DNA of 64,000 nt from Grimontia marina (GCF_900060185.1 NZ_FIZY01000010.1:62001-126000), one strand, 5' to 3'. Positions 1-9,544 are shown, counted from the first letter of the stretch. Made by a program: numbers and translations. Notes: generated by a model from the letters alone, not told the origin.

Positions 1-1
1 G

Positions 2-658
2 TTTGACTACCTCAACATGCGTGTGAATGGTCTCGATTTCCACATTGACCTTATGGACGGCAAGGTGCCTTACACGGACCCACGCGTGAAAGCGGTGTTT
101 GAGAAATGGAATGATCTGGTTGAGCCTGGCTACTACCTTGACAACCATGCTTCCTATTCCTGGCAAGAAGCGCAACCCTTCCTCTACAACGGTGAGGCAG
201 CCATGTACCTTATGGGCAACTTCCTGGCAGCGAACTTTACCGATGAAGTGCGTCCAAACATGGGTTTCTTTCAGTTCCCTGTGATTAATCCAGATGTGCC
301 AATGGCAGAAGACGCGCCAATGGATACGCTACATATTCCTTCAAAAGCGAAGAATAAAGAAGATGCGCGTAAGTTCCTGGCGTTTGTGGCGCAACCTGAA
401 ATCCAGACCATGATCAATGAAGCGCTACTGCAAATCCCAACCAATAACAAAGCGACCCCTAAAGATGATGAATACTTGAACGCAGGTGTGGTGATGTTGG
501 GTGAAGCGGCGGGTACTGCGCAGTTTTATGACCGTGATACCGACCCGGCAATGGCGAAAGAAGGTATGAAGGGCTTCCAGCAATATATGGTTCACCCAGA
601 CCGTATCGACAAGATTCTTGAGAAACTGGAAAAAACGCGTCAGCGTACTTTCAAGTAA
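2..658 (+). CDS. ABC transporter sugar-type substrate-binding protein, C-terminal part (5' end outside window)
   Basis: The reading frame is already open at base 2 and runs to a TAA at 656-658, so about 219 C-terminal residues of a longer protein are visible. The content is that of the C-terminal lobe of family 1 extracellular solute-binding proteins (maltose/sugar type). It shows the GEAAMYLMGNF segment, a later 'HIPSKAKNKEDARKFLAFV' stretch, and a terminal helix rich in Lys and Glu. Such proteins bind sugars in the periplasm and deliver them to an ABC permease. The signal peptide and permease genes would lie to the left of the window. A strong terminator follows, so this is the last gene of its operon. 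The substrate cannot be told from this part. Confidence 0.85.
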   Translation, partial: FDYLNMRVNGLDFHIDLMDGKVPYTDPRVKAVFEKWNDLVEPGYYLDNHASYSWQEAQPFLYNGEAAMYLMGNFLAANFTDEVRPNMGFFQFPVINPDVPMAEDAPMDTLHIPSKAKNKEDARKFLAFVAQPEIQTMINEALLQIPTNNKATPKDDEYLNAGVVMLGEAAGTAQFYDRDTDPAMAKEGMKGFQQYMVHPDRIDKILEKLEKTRQRTFK

Positions 659-685
659 TAACCGATATATCAACCCTTTAGAATC

Positions 686-724
686 AGAAGCAAGCGTTGT
701 TGGCATAACGCTTGCTTCTTTTTT
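686..724 (+). terminator. Rho-independent terminator after the binding-protein gene
   Basis: A perfect 13-bp stem (AGAAGCAAGCGTT paired with AACGCTTGCTTCT) with an 8-base loop is followed by a run of T. It lies 28 bases after the stop codon at 658. Confidence 0.9.
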
Positions 725-833
725 GCACAAGTGGTTTAGGCATGTAAAAGAGGAAAATATATGCTGTACTCTAACACCCTGTACTAAATTTAAGATCCCG
801 ATGTGTAAAATGAATTGCTGACAGGAAAGGGCA

Positions 834-1196
834 ATGCCAAATCTGATCAACGCCAGTTACTCGAACAACATGTACCTCAGCGCGCGTCAGCGTGAGAAAG
901 ATGAGGCGCAGTATGGCGCGCGTAATGAAGGCGTGAAAACTGATCAGTCATTGACTCCCGCAGAACGAGCAGAAATGCTACGAAAAGAGCGCGAAGAGAA
1001 AATGCAGGCGGACAAAGCACAGGAAGATTCGCCACAGCGCGGTGATTACCGCGGCTTGATAGACCGCGTGGCGGAGCAGGAAGCAAAAATGGCCAAGTTT
1101 TCGGCTTACACTCAAGGTCAGCAGCAACTCTTAAAACAAGTCGAGAAAACCATTACGCCGAACGAAGGCGAGACGAGTTACAACTTCAAGGTCTAA
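834..1196 (+). CDS. Conserved-looking hypothetical protein, charged and helical
   Basis: A 120-residue protein that I do not recognise. It has a good ribosome-binding site (AGGAAAGG about 5 bases before the ATG). The middle (residues 40-100) is very rich in Glu, Lys, Arg and Gln and probably forms a coiled coil; there is no signal peptide and no membrane segment. The C-terminus overlaps the stop codon of the convergent cupin gene by a few bases. It stands alone after a terminator, so it probably has its own promoter in 725-833. No function is proposed. Confidence 0.65.
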   Translation: MPNLINASYSNNMYLSARQREKDEAQYGARNEGVKTDQSLTPAERAEMLRKEREEKMQADKAQEDSPQRGDYRGLIDRVAEQEAKMAKFSAYTQGQQQLLKQVEKTITPNEGETSYNFKV

Positions 1197-1558
1197 ATCC
1201 ACTCCTGCGCATCTGCTGACACTGTGACATCAGTTTCCAGCGCGCCTGTGTGCTGGGTGGACGCTGGTTCAATCATCATGAAGTGGGTATCTTCCTTTGC
1301 CATCGGACAATGTTCCACACCTTTTGGCACCACAAACAATTCCCCCGGATTGAGCACAATTTCTCCGTCGTGAAGCTTTAAGGTCAGCTGACCCTTCAGC
1401 ACCAGAAACAGTTCATCCTCATTCTCATGGCTATGCCAGACTAATTCGCCGCTGCCTTTGGCGATCTTCACTAATTGTCCGTTAGATTCCGTGATGATTT
1501 TGGGCGTCCAGATTTCATCAAACAGAGAATATTTGTCGGTCAGGGTAATTTTGTCCAT
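1193..1558 (-). CDS. Cupin-domain protein
   Basis: A 121-residue single-domain cupin. Metal-binding motif 1 is seen as HSHENEDELFLVLKG and motif 2 in the region PGELFVVPKGVEHCP, with the last His close to the end of the fold. Members of this small family have a conserved beta-barrel and mostly unknown substrates. I chose the start at 1558 because AGGAA lies 8 bases upstream and family members begin at MDKI. An in-frame ATG at 1618 would add 20 residues but has no good ribosome-binding site. It is convergent with the gene at 834-1196, the two stop codons overlapping. Confidence 0.85.
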   Translation of the reverse strand: MDKITLTDKYSLFDEIWTPKIITESNGQLVKIAKGSGELVWHSHENEDELFLVLKGQLTLKLHDGEIVLNPGELFVVPKGVEHCPMAKEDTHFMMIEPASTQHTGALETDVTVSADAQEWI

Positions 1559-1693
1559 CTCAGTATTCCTAGGTAGCGTGAACGTTACTGCCATATTTTG
1601 GTCACTATTGTTCGTCATAATGCCATTTCTTAACGCCTGTATTGCCCGCTTTGTTCGCTTTAATCACCCAATCAAACAAGAGAGGGCAAGACG

Positions 1694-1798
1694 ATGAAAA
1701 AGCAACCAAACAAATACTCATTTACGCTCGGCATCCCATCCTGGCTTTGGCCGGTTTTGATCAGCATGGTTTGGGTGATTCAGCTGGCGGCAGAATAA
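1694..1798 (+). CDS. Possible 34-residue membrane small protein
   Basis: A short frame starts at ATG 1694 with a strong purine-rich ribosome-binding site (GAGAGGG, about 7 bases upstream). It encodes a basic N-terminus (MKKQPNKYSF) followed by one hydrophobic segment rich in Trp (PSWLWPVLISMVWVIQLAA). The layout fits a single-pass small membrane protein. It sits between the divergent cupin gene and the convergent EamA gene. The evidence is only the ribosome-binding site and composition. Confidence 0.45.
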   Translation: MKKQPNKYSFTLGIPSWLWPVLISMVWVIQLAAE

Positions 1799-1809
1799 AA
1801 CGAGAGTGC

Positions 1810-2709
1810 TTAGCGGTGTGCGTGGTACCAGCGTTTTACAGGCTCAGGTAAGCCAAATACTCTCAGGTTCCCGCCAACCACCAACATTACGCCGAGCACC
1901 GATTGCCATGTCCATTCATAGCCTTCAAAAATGGTCGACAAAGACAGGGCAACCAGCGGGAAGAGGACGGTGCAGTAAGCCGCTTTAGCCGCGCCAATGT
2001 GCCCAACCAACGCAAGATAAGTATTGAAACCGATCACAGAGCCGATGATGGCGAGATAGGCCAACGCGGATACATACAGCGGCGTGGTGGTGAAGGCGAG
2101 TGAATGACCCATGAACAAGGCGATGGCGAACAGATACAGCGCACCATAACCCATGGCCCAGCCCGTGGTTGGCAGTAGTGGCATGCCTTTTTGTTGTGCG
2201 CGGGCAGAAACCAGATTACCCATGGAAAAAAAGTAAGTGCCAACAAAGGTGACGCCAAGACCGAGCAAAATGGTGAGATCCATGGCGGAGTGAATGAACT
2301 GGGCGCCAAACAGCATCAAGATGCCAGAAAAACCCATGAGTGCCCCTTGGATGAAAGATACGTCGGGACGTTTTTTCTCAAGCCACCAGAGGTTGAGCGC
2401 ATTCAGGATCGGGGCGAGAGAAAAGACGACCGCGTTGAGCCCACTTGGAATGTACTGGGTGGCGAAATAGAAACAGAGAAAGTTGTTGGAGAACAGGCAA
2501 AGCGCCAACAGCACTGCCATTTTGTGGTTTTCTTTGGAAAGTCGGGGCAGCTTGCCGCGCAGGGCAAGCCAAGCCAGAAGCGCAGCGGATGCGATAGCAA
2601 ACCGCCAACCCACAGAGACAACAACTGGGGTGTCTCCAATCTGGAAGGTGATCGCCAACCAGGTGGTTCCCCAGATTAAAACCGTGATGATGTAAAGCGA
2701 TGCGTTCAT
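1810..2709 (-). CDS. EamA-family (drug/metabolite superfamily) transporter
   Basis: A 299-residue inner-membrane protein with ten predicted hydrophobic segments, made of two homologous EamA halves of about 130 residues. The first half begins at MNASLYIITVLIWGTTWLAI, typical of the RhaT/YdcZ-like exporters. Conserved features include the GWRF near the end of helix 2 and IPSGLNAVVFSLAPI in the middle of half one. Such proteins usually export amino acids or other small metabolites; the substrate is unknown here. The gene is divergent from the AraC-type regulator at 2901, with 191 bp between starts, so that regulator may control it (inference). Confidence 0.88.
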   Translation of the reverse strand: MNASLYIITVLIWGTTWLAITFQIGDTPVVVSVGWRFAIASAALLAWLALRGKLPRLSKENHKMAVLLALCLFSNNFLCFYFATQYIPSGLNAVVFSLAPILNALNLWWLEKKRPDVSFIQGALMGFSGILMLFGAQFIHSAMDLTILLGLGVTFVGTYFFSMGNLVSARAQQKGMPLLPTTGWAMGYGALYLFAIALFMGHSLAFTTTPLYVSALAYLAIIGSVIGFNTYLALVGHIGAAKAAYCTVLFPLVALSLSTIFEGYEWTWQSVLGVMLVVGGNLRVFGLPEPVKRWYHAHR

Positions 2710-2864
2710 GACTCCCCCTTTTCTCGCGCCAACTATCGTTGTTTTTTCGTCAATCTATCTTCGGGCAATTTTTTAGGCTTTCAGCATCTTGCGGTTTTTA
2801 TAGATTCTTGCGCTTTTTTTGTTCGAAGCATGTTCAACCAGAGGAAGTGCCGATATATTGAGAC

Positions 2865-2882
2865 TAGGGTCAACAGACCCTA
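2865..2882 (+). repeat. GGGTC-AACA-GACCC hairpin in the leader of the AraC gene
   Basis: A perfect 7-bp inverted repeat (TAGGGTC / GACCCTA) with an AACA loop ends 18 bases before the ATG at 2901, just upstream of the ribosome-binding site. It has no T-run on the coding strand, so it is not a standard terminator. A near copy lies at 28604-28619. It could be an operator or an RNA hairpin; its role is not known. Confidence 0.5.
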
Positions 2883-2900
2883 AAAAGGAGCGATATATCA

Positions 2901-3800
2901 ATGGATAAGGATTCGTCTGATTACCTTAAAAGGCAGCGCGTTTACAATGTGTTGAAGGACAACACGGCGCGACTGCACAATGAAATCTGGCAGGATAATG
3001 GTCTTGGGGCTGCCGTGTGGAGTAATAGCCACGGCAGTGCCAGCTATGAAAAGCCGGGGCATCATACGTTGAGTTTTTATCTTAGCGGCGGACAGAATAC
3101 CAAGCGCTGTCTGTCCGGTGGTGACATGTTTGGTGGTGAAGACAAGCTGTGTCTGATGCCGACCGATCATCGCTCGCAATGGTCTTTTGCCGATCCTTTC
3201 AGCTTCTTCCATTTCTACTTCGAGCAAAAGCATTTACAGAACTTTGCCGAGCAAGTGTTCGACAAAGAAGGCCGACATATTGAGCTTAAAGAGTGCACCT
3301 TTGTTGATGATCCTTTCGTCAATCAACTGGTGCGCCAGACCATGCTGCAGTTGGACTGGGCCAGCGATACGGACAAGATCATGATGTCCCATGCCCAGCA
3401 AATGTTATTGCTTCATCTGGTGCGGCGTTATTGCCAATTGCCACTGCAATTACCAAAAACGCAAGGTGGGCTGTCGCCACAAAACCAACGTTTGGTTATG
3501 GATTACATCGAAAGCCACCTGATGCAGTCATTTACCTTGTCGGATTTAGCGACGCTAACACAGCTCAGTGAGTTCCACTTTGCCCGCATGTTCAAAACCA
3601 GCTTTGACTGTACGCCCCACCAATATGTATTGTCGCGCCGAATCGCAAGGGCCAAGGATTTACTCCAGGAAAACATTCTTCCGCTTGCAGATATTGCCGA
3701 CGCCTGTGGCTTCTCTTCTCAACAACACCTTTCCCAGCAGTTCAAGCAACGTGTCGGCAGCACACCCGCTGCTTTTCGTAAGGCACAAAACCGACGTTAA
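2901..3800 (+). CDS. AraC-family transcriptional regulator
   Basis: A 299-residue regulator. The N-terminal 170 residues form a cupin-like ligand-binding domain (HHTLSFYLSGG region). The C-terminal about 100 residues carry the two helix-turn-helix motifs of the AraC/XylS family (FTLSDLATLTQLSEFHFARMF, then LADIADACGFSSQQHLSQQFK). The ribosome-binding site AAAAAGGAG precedes the ATG by about 10 bases. The divergent EamA transporter is the likely target (inference). The ligand is unknown. Confidence 0.9.
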   Translation: MDKDSSDYLKRQRVYNVLKDNTARLHNEIWQDNGLGAAVWSNSHGSASYEKPGHHTLSFYLSGGQNTKRCLSGGDMFGGEDKLCLMPTDHRSQWSFADPFSFFHFYFEQKHLQNFAEQVFDKEGRHIELKECTFVDDPFVNQLVRQTMLQLDWASDTDKIMMSHAQQMLLLHLVRRYCQLPLQLPKTQGGLSPQNQRLVMDYIESHLMQSFTLSDLATLTQLSEFHFARMFKTSFDCTPHQYVLSRRIARAKDLLQENILPLADIADACGFSSQQHLSQQFKQRVGSTPAAFRKAQNRR

Positions 3801-3935
3801 GGCCAGTTAGAAAGCGCTTCTGCACGATCCTCACTTTTAATACACGCCTTTGCTCTCATGGCGCATAGATTGAGAAGTTGGGAAAACTGATTTCCCGCTG
3901 ACTGGTCAATTATTGCGATGCATAGGAGAGCCTGC

Positions 3936-4283
3936 ATGACGACCGAGAACACCACGCCTTTAGAGCATTTCGTGCACGCTTCCCGAGAAACGGGCGCGAT
4001 ATGGGGTTTACACTGTAAAGATGGTTGGGTGATTTGTGATTCAGCTATCTACGAAGATACGGATGTGATGCCGTTTTGGTCATCCCGTGAAGCGGCGGAA
4101 ATTCACTGTATTGATGAGTGGGCTGACTTTGCACCTGTTGCTATTCCACTCGAAGAATTTGTCGATGAGTGGCTGATAGGTCTGGCGAATGATGCGGTGA
4201 TGTTGGGTCCTGATTGGGGTATTAATCTCAGCGGAGAAGAAGTTGAACCTGTCGAACTGGCTAATAAATTTCATTTAAAATAG
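3936..4283 (+). CDS. DUF2750 domain protein
   Basis: A 115-residue soluble protein matching the DUF2750 pattern: the block 'FWSSREAAEIHCIDEW', then an EFVDEWL segment, then LGPDWG near the end. The function of the family is unknown. I chose the ATG at 3936 because AGGAGAG lies 6 bases upstream; an in-frame ATG at 3918 would add six residues and has no ribosome-binding site. It is followed by about 190 bp of AT-rich non-coding sequence before hpd, so it is probably monocistronic. Confidence 0.85.
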   Translation: MTTENTTPLEHFVHASRETGAIWGLHCKDGWVICDSAIYEDTDVMPFWSSREAAEIHCIDEWADFAPVAIPLEEFVDEWLIGLANDAVMLGPDWGINLSGEEVEPVELANKFHLK

Positions 4284-4474
4284 AGTGTTAATAAATTCTG
4301 TCAACCTGGGTGTACAAAATCTTCTTTACACCTAACCCACCTTTAGTGCGCACTCTTGCGTTGCTTTCCACACTTAACGACTGCTATTCCTATTTAAGTA
4401 AATTAACAAGCTTTTAACAGTTATTTGTATTGTTTCGACCACTCGCAAGGGATCGCAGGTTAGGAGGATTAACG

Positions 4475-5548
4475 ATGGCACAGACAACAATCAACCCGAT
4501 GGGGACTGACGGCTTCGAATTTGTTGAATACACCGCGCCGAATGAGAAGGGCATTGCTGATCTGAAGAATCTGTTTTCGCTGATGGGATTCGCGGAAATC
4601 GCTAAACATAAACACAAAGATGTGTGGCTTTATCGCCAAGGGGACATCAATTTCATTGTAAATGGCGAAATTGATTCGCAAGCGCAAGGCTTTGCCAAGG
4701 TTCATGGTGCCAGTGTGAATGCCATGGCTTTTCGGGTGCAGAATGCTCGTCATGCGGTCGACTACGCTGTAAAGCAAGGCGCTAAAGCCTGTGATGCACG
4801 TGTTGGGCCCATGGAGCTAAACATTCCAGCTATTTATGGCATCGGTGATTCCTACTTGTACCTCGTTGACCGTTATGGTGACAACGAAATCTACGACATC
4901 GATTTTGATTACTACTCAGACTGGCGTGAGCGCCTTGACGCGTCGAATGCGGGCCTGCAGGTGATTGACCATCTCACCCACAATGTTGAAAAAGGCAATA
5001 TGGATGTATGGGCTGACTTTTACGACCGCATCGCCAACTTCAAGGAAATTCGATTTTTTGATATCGAGGGTAAACACACCGGATTGAAATCTCGTGCGCT
5101 AACCGCACCTTGCGGTAAAATTCGCATCCCCATCAATGAGTCTAGTGATGACAAGTCTCAAATCGCTGAATACCTCAAAGAGTACAATGGCGAAGGTATC
5201 CAGCACATCGCGCTAAGCACTGATGACATCTACAAAACCGTGGAGTCACTGAGAAGTCGTGGTATGCGCTTTATGGATACACCAGACACGTACTACGAGA
5301 ACGTGAACTCGCGTGTGGGAGGCCATGAAGAAAGCGTTGACCAACTCCGCGACCTGAGGGTTTTGATTGATGGTAATGCGGAAACAGGCATCTTGCTGCA
5401 GATATTCACAGATACCGTGATTGGCCCTGTTTTCTTTGAAATCATCCAACGCAAAGGTAATCAAGGCTTTGGTGAAGGTAACTTTCAGGCGTTGTTTGAA
5501 TCAATTGAACTTGACCAAATTCGCCGCGGGGTGCTGGATGCCGGATAA
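4475..5548 (+). CDS. hpd: 4-hydroxyphenylpyruvate dioxygenase
   Basis: A 357-residue non-heme iron dioxygenase that converts 4-hydroxyphenylpyruvate to homogentisate in tyrosine catabolism (also the route to pyomelanin). The iron-binding triad is visible: His166 in VIDHLTHNV, His244 in GIQHIALSTDD and Glu322 in FFEIIQRKG. The C-terminal GFGEGNFQALFE block is diagnostic. The start at 4475 has a strong TAGGAGG about 7 bases upstream; an upstream ATG at 4430 is unlikely. No homogentisate dioxygenase or maleylacetoacetate isomerase gene is adjacent, so the rest of the pathway must lie elsewhere or be absent. Confidence 0.96.
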   Translation: MAQTTINPMGTDGFEFVEYTAPNEKGIADLKNLFSLMGFAEIAKHKHKDVWLYRQGDINFIVNGEIDSQAQGFAKVHGASVNAMAFRVQNARHAVDYAVKQGAKACDARVGPMELNIPAIYGIGDSYLYLVDRYGDNEIYDIDFDYYSDWRERLDASNAGLQVIDHLTHNVEKGNMDVWADFYDRIANFKEIRFFDIEGKHTGLKSRALTAPCGKIRIPINESSDDKSQIAEYLKEYNGEGIQHIALSTDDIYKTVESLRSRGMRFMDTPDTYYENVNSRVGGHEESVDQLRDLRVLIDGNAETGILLQIFTDTVIGPVFFEIIQRKGNQGFGEGNFQALFESIELDQIRRGVLDAG

Positions 5549-5569
5549 GCTCGTTAACCTCTGAAGATG

Positions 5570-5596
5570 AAAACAGGCCAATCGGCCTGTTTTTTC
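5570..5596. terminator. Bidirectional terminator between hpd and the PilZ gene
   Basis: Inverted repeat AAACAGGCC / GGCCTGTTT with loop AATC, flanked by T-runs in the + direction and by AAA..TTT on the other strand. It lies between two convergent genes. Confidence 0.85.
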
Positions 5597-5597
5597 T

Positions 5598-6278
5598 TTA
5601 TACATCTAGCGACCTGTCGTTCACCCGCATATCGAATAACAATTGATAGAAAAACTCTTTGCGCAAAGTCGAACTGCTTTCATCAAAGCGTATGCCTGCG
5701 AAAGGAGGCTCTTTTTCGTTGTTGACGGAGATAACTTTGCCAGTGATGGTGCCTTTTAAATCGCTGCTATATTCAATCTGGATTTTCAGCGTTTCGTCTT
5801 CGAAAAAAAGGTGTTCGTCACCGGAAGCCGAAAGGCAACAACCTGAAACAGAGTAATCGACAAGGCGTCCTTTGAATAAACCCTCGTCTGCCTTTACACG
5901 CACCGTGAGGTTTGTATCTATGCGAGGTTCCTGTCGGATTTGTCGATAAGCAATGCTTTCCGGTAGGGAGACAATTAGCATGCGAATAGGTTTCTTGATA
6001 ACCCCCATGACCAAGGAGCGAAATGCGATCACATCGCGAAACTCACTGTATGTGACCGCGCGGATGATGAGTTCGTTATTGGGTATGTAGAAACGTTCAA
6101 TAATGGGGTCCTGACCGTATGGGCAATCAATCAGCAAAAATTGGTCTTTGCGATAACCGACAATCCTTGACGTTACCTGAGTTTTTCGTGGGTCGTTTGA
6201 AAGCTCAATGTTCAGTCTAGCCCCTACCGATAACAGCCGGTAAAAACTGTCAGGAGAGTCTTTTCTTACTACCTGCAT
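5598..6278 (-). CDS. PilZ-domain (YcgR-like) c-di-GMP-binding protein
   Basis: A 226-residue cytosolic protein. The N-terminal half (residues 15-105) resembles the YcgR N-terminal beta-barrel. The C-terminal half (110-220) is PilZ. Both c-di-GMP motifs are present: RxxxR as RQEPR and DxSxxG as DYSVSG. YcgR-like proteins bind c-di-GMP and slow flagellar rotation or alter surface behaviour. The gene begins 27 bases after the stop codon of the periplasmic-binding-fold gene upstream and is probably co-transcribed with it. Two Cys next to the PilZ motif (GCCL) are unusual but have no known role. Confidence 0.88.
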   Translation of the reverse strand: MQVVRKDSPDSFYRLLSVGARLNIELSNDPRKTQVTSRIVGYRKDQFLLIDCPYGQDPIIERFYIPNNELIIRAVTYSEFRDVIAFRSLVMGVIKKPIRMLIVSLPESIAYRQIRQEPRIDTNLTVRVKADEGLFKGRLVDYSVSGCCLSASGDEHLFFEDETLKIQIEYSSDLKGTITGKVISVNNEKEPPFAGIRFDESSSTLRKEFFYQLLFDMRVNDRSLDV

Positions 6279-6305
6279 AAATGTATTCTCTGCCCACTAA
6301 GAAGA

Positions 6306-7100
6306 TCATAAATATTCGCCAATGATGCTTGCCAACTCCCCGTTATCGAGCATTTCCTGTAATCGTTTATCCATAAACTCTTTAAGCTCCGAATTGATGC
6401 CTGGTGAGTAGGCGAGATAAATGTTGTATTTTGGAATGAGGTTATTGACCTCATACAGGGTGTATTCGTTCTGGGTGTATCCGAGACGTTTAAGGTGATA
6501 CTTAAGCCGAAGATCCATTTCGACGAATCCCCCGACACTTTTAAGACGGTTAACGACGCGAAATGCGGAGTCATAGTTCTTTACGCGCACTTCACTGACG
6601 GCTCCTTTTTTGATTTGTTCTTCAAGGCCGGGATAGTCAAACCCAAACAGCAGCACAGCGATTTTCCCGTTCAGATCTTCCGGGGTTTGGTAAACAAAAT
6701 CTGAATCAGTTCGGCTAAGGATACTGTGCTCTACCTCAAGAATTGGATACTTTGATAGATTGACCGCTTGCATGTCGCCCCAGACAGGACTGCCATATGT
6801 TACCCAGTTTTTGTCTTTATTTTTATTTAATTCAGCAAGATAGCGATTGAATGGGTAAGTATGAATAACGAGCTGGTGATCAGTACCATAAAAAGCCTGT
6901 TTAAGTACGTCCGTGACTATGCCACGATGGTTAGCACCGTTGTCCTGAATTTGCAGCGGTTCAGCCTGATCTTGGATAACGTAGTAGTCCAACGTCGCAG
7001 AGAAAGTAGTTGCAGATAAAAGGAAAAGTGGCATCGGGTAGAAGATGACGCGATTAACAATACGGCGAATGGATTGCTTTCCAGACATAGTTTTGACCAT
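6306..7100 (-). CDS. Periplasmic solute-binding-fold protein (SBP_bac_3 type)
   Basis: A 264-residue protein with an N-terminal signal (positive MSGKQSIRRIVNR then a hydrophobic stretch ending near residue 35) and a type 3 solute-binding fold. It has an early 'GIVTDVLKQAF' segment and a C-terminal 'MDKRLQEMLDNGEL' helix, both typical of the family. No permease or ATPase lies nearby, so it may act as a periplasmic sensor partner rather than a transporter part. The divergent hybrid kinase at 7171 has a periplasmic loop that could receive it (inference). The start could be at 7100 or at an internal ATG at 7088. Confidence 0.8.
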   Translation of the reverse strand: MVKTMSGKQSIRRIVNRVIFYPMPLFLLSATTFSATLDYYVIQDQAEPLQIQDNGANHRGIVTDVLKQAFYGTDHQLVIHTYPFNRYLAELNKNKDKNWVTYGSPVWGDMQAVNLSKYPILEVEHSILSRTDSDFVYQTPEDLNGKIAVLLFGFDYPGLEEQIKKGAVSEVRVKNYDSAFRVVNRLKSVGGFVEMDLRLKYHLKRLGYTQNEYTLYEVNNLIPKYNIYLAYSPGINSELKEFMDKRLQEMLDNGELASIIGEYL

Positions 7101-7170
7101 CCATGTTTACAAATCGTGGCTATTCTTACATGTGGTTGATCTGAATTTAAGACATTAATAAGCCTAGACT

Positions 7171-9492
7171 ATGTTGAATCAAAAAGAGAATCTTCATCAG
7201 CCTTCAAGCATGGCAGCACGGTTAGTCGGTCGTGTTCTTCTTGTTTGTAGTCTTCTTGCATTCCTTGTCGCGGCTTTTGCTCTGTACTTGGATTATCAGT
7301 CACGTACTGAACAAATGCGTAGAAATGCTTTGTTAATACAAAAGACCGATCTTGCCAGTATTACGAATAGTGTATGGCAAGAAGACATGGTGCAATTGGA
7401 GGTGACCACACTTGGGATCTTCCGCGACCCCGAGATCAGCTACATCCGTGTCTTCGATGAAGATCGTACTTTATCTGAACATGGTGTCCTCCCATCAGAG
7501 CCAAAGTTTGCGTATCAATGGCCATTGGTGCACGAGCAATTCGGAAAAACCTATCATCTTGGTTTCTTACAAATAGAAGTGAGTCTGGAGGGCATTTACA
7601 GTGCACTCACTGAACGGTTTGTCACGCTGTTGCTCTTCTTGGGTGGCGCAACCCTTGTCCTCGGTGGTTTGGTTTTCTTTATTGTTTACGTGGATGTTGT
7701 GCGGCCGCTGGTATGGATATCTCACGGCGTCACCAAATTTGGTACGGATAATCTACCTAAACCGATTGAACCACCCAGCCAGAAAATGGGCGAGGAGCTG
7801 GTCACGCTCTACACCCAATACAATCACACTATCGAAAAAATGCGAGAGTACAGCGCAGAACTTAAAAGCGCTAAGGTACAAGCAGAAACCGCAAACCAGA
7901 AGAAGAGTGAATTTCTTGCCAATATGAGCCATGAAATTCGAACGCCGATGAACGGTATCATTGGTATGGCTTCTTTACTGAAGGGTACGCGGTTGGATGA
8001 AGAGCAGCGAGAGTTTATCGAAATGTTGGAAACCTCTTCCCTTTCTTTGCTCGATATCATTAACGACATTCTTGATTTCTCTAAAATTGAAGCAGGAAAG
8101 CTCGAGCTGGATGTGGTGGAGTTAAATTTGTGCGAGCTATGCAAAGACATTGAGCACCTCTTCCGCTTACGTACAAAAGAGAAAGGACTAGCATTTGCCT
8201 GCCATCTCGACAAAGACCTCACACCATTACTGATGGGCGATGCACCGCGATTGCGTCAAGTCATGATTAACCTTGTTGGTAATGCTGTCAAGTTTACTCA
8301 GCACGGCAGTGTGACTGTGGATATTCACCAAGTCGCGGAAGCGGGTGACAACATTTCGGTGCGCTTTGAAGTCACAGATACGGGCATTGGGATTCCCCGC
8401 GATAAGCTCGACACCGTTTTTGAGAAGTTTGAGCAAGCTGATGGCAGCATGAGCCGTAATTTTGGCGGAACCGGGCTTGGTCTGGCTATTTCCAGCCAAA
8501 TCGTTGAGCTTATGGGGGGACACATTTTTGTGGAAAGTCAGGAAGGTCAAGGGAGTTGTTTTTACTTTACCGTCACCTTAGAGCGCGCTCAAATGCCTGA
8601 AGCAACACCTACCGATGCCTTGCTATTCTCAGATGCCGCTATGTTGTTAGTGGATGACAGTCGCCTGAATATGAGGATAACCAGTGCGCAACTGGGTAAC
8701 CTTGGTTGTCAGGTCTCCTGCTGCGTTCATCCGGAAGATGCGGAAGGGATGATTGAAGAGCGAATCGATACTGCCAAGCCGTTCAAAATCGTTATTCTCG
8801 ATAAGTTGATGCCAAACTCAGATGGCTTTTCCATTGCTTCCCAATTGCGAAAGCGCTTTGGTAAGTGCTGTCCAAGCCTAATGATGATCACTGCAGCGCC
8901 TGAGGTGCAAGACAATATAAAGTTAAAGGACTTGAATATTGAAGGCTACCTCTCCAGGCCTTACAAATTTAACGATCTGCGCAGTCACCTGAGCCGTATC
9001 CTGCGTGGTCAGCAAGCCAACCTTGGTGTGATTTCCATGGCTAGCCATAAAGCCGAGCAAGAGTCACGGGAAGTCAAAGTAGCAGAAGCGCCCACCTATT
9101 CAGGACGAGTGTTGGTGGTGGAAGACACCTTGGTAAATCAGCGAGTGACACAGGCGATGCTATCAAAGCTTGGTGTGGAGGTTGTGGTTGCTGAGAATGG
9201 TCAGGTGGCGATTGATTATTGCAAAGAAGATATGTTTGACCTGATTTTTATGGATTGCCAGATGCCAGTGATGGATGGCTATCAGGCTTCCAGGCTTCTC
9301 CGTGAGCATGAGTATGCCCCGCACACGCCGATTGTTGCCCTGACGGCAAATGCAACAGCACAAGATAGGGATGAATGCCTTAAAAGCGGCATGGACGATT
9401 ACATTGCGAAGCCAGTGAGTAGGGCAGAGTTGGAGCGAATGATTAAGGCACACATGCCTGGCTCACAGCATGGGGAAGCTAAAACGCTCTAA
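7171..9492 (+). CDS. Hybrid sensor histidine kinase with two receiver domains
   Basis: A 773-residue inner-membrane kinase. Membrane segments lie at about 19-42 and 150-176, with a periplasmic domain of about 105 residues between them. Then follow HAMP, a coiled coil, HisKA with phospho-accepting His254 in [12 protein letters not shown], and HATPase with DTGIGIP and GGTGLGL. Receiver 1 has [12 protein letters not shown] but an Arg instead of Lys in the SRPYK motif. Receiver 2 is canonical ([16 protein letters not shown]). There is no Hpt domain, so a separate phosphotransfer protein is needed. The gene is divergent from the periplasmic-binding-fold and PilZ genes, which may be functionally linked. 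Confidence 0.93.
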   Translation: MLNQKENLHQPSSMAARLVGRVLLVCSLLAFLVAAFALYLDYQSRTEQMRRNALLIQKTDLASITNSVWQEDMVQLEVTTLGIFRDPEISYIRVFDEDRTLSEHGVLPSEPKFAYQWPLVHEQFGKTYHLGFLQIEVSLEGIYSALTERFVTLLLFLGGATLVLGGLVFFIVYVDVVRPLVWISHGVTKFGTDNLPKPIEPPSQKMGEELVTLYTQYNHTIEKMREYSAELKSAKVQAETANQKKSEFLANMSHEIRTPMNGIIGMASLLKGTRLDEEQREFIEMLETSSLSLLDIINDILDFSKIEAGKLELDVVELNLCELCKDIEHLFRLRTKEKGLAFACHLDKDLTPLLMGDAPRLRQVMINLVGNAVKFTQHGSVTVDIHQVAEAGDNISVRFEVTDTGIGIPRDKLDTVFEKFEQADGSMSRNFGGTGLGLAISSQIVELMGGHIFVESQEGQGSCFYFTVTLERAQMPEATPTDALLFSDAAMLLVDDSRLNMRITSAQLGNLGCQVSCCVHPEDAEGMIEERIDTAKPFKIVILDKLMPNSDGFSIASQLRKRFGKCCPSLMMITAAPEVQDNIKLKDLNIEGYLSRPYKFNDLRSHLSRILRGQQANLGVISMASHKAEQESREVKVAEAPTYSGRVLVVEDTLVNQRVTQAMLSKLGVEVVVAENGQVAIDYCKEDMFDLIFMDCQMPVMDGYQASRLLREHEYAPHTPIVALTANATAQDRDECLKSGMDDYIAKPVSRAELERMIKAHMPGSQHGEAKTL

Positions 9493-9516
9493 CGTTTAGA
9501 ACCTTTTAAGTCAAAT

Positions 9517-9544
9517 AAAAACGCCTGCTACCGCAGGCGTTTTG
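9517..9544 (+). terminator. Rho-independent terminator of the hybrid kinase
   Basis: Perfect stem ACGCCTGC / GCAGGCGT with loop TACC, preceded by A-run and followed by TTT, 25 bases after the kinase stop codon. Confidence 0.9.

Noticed and set aside
2191-2679. 162-codon frame on the + strand opposite the EamA gene
   Set aside because: It is a shadow of a clear membrane-protein gene on the other strand and has no domain features.
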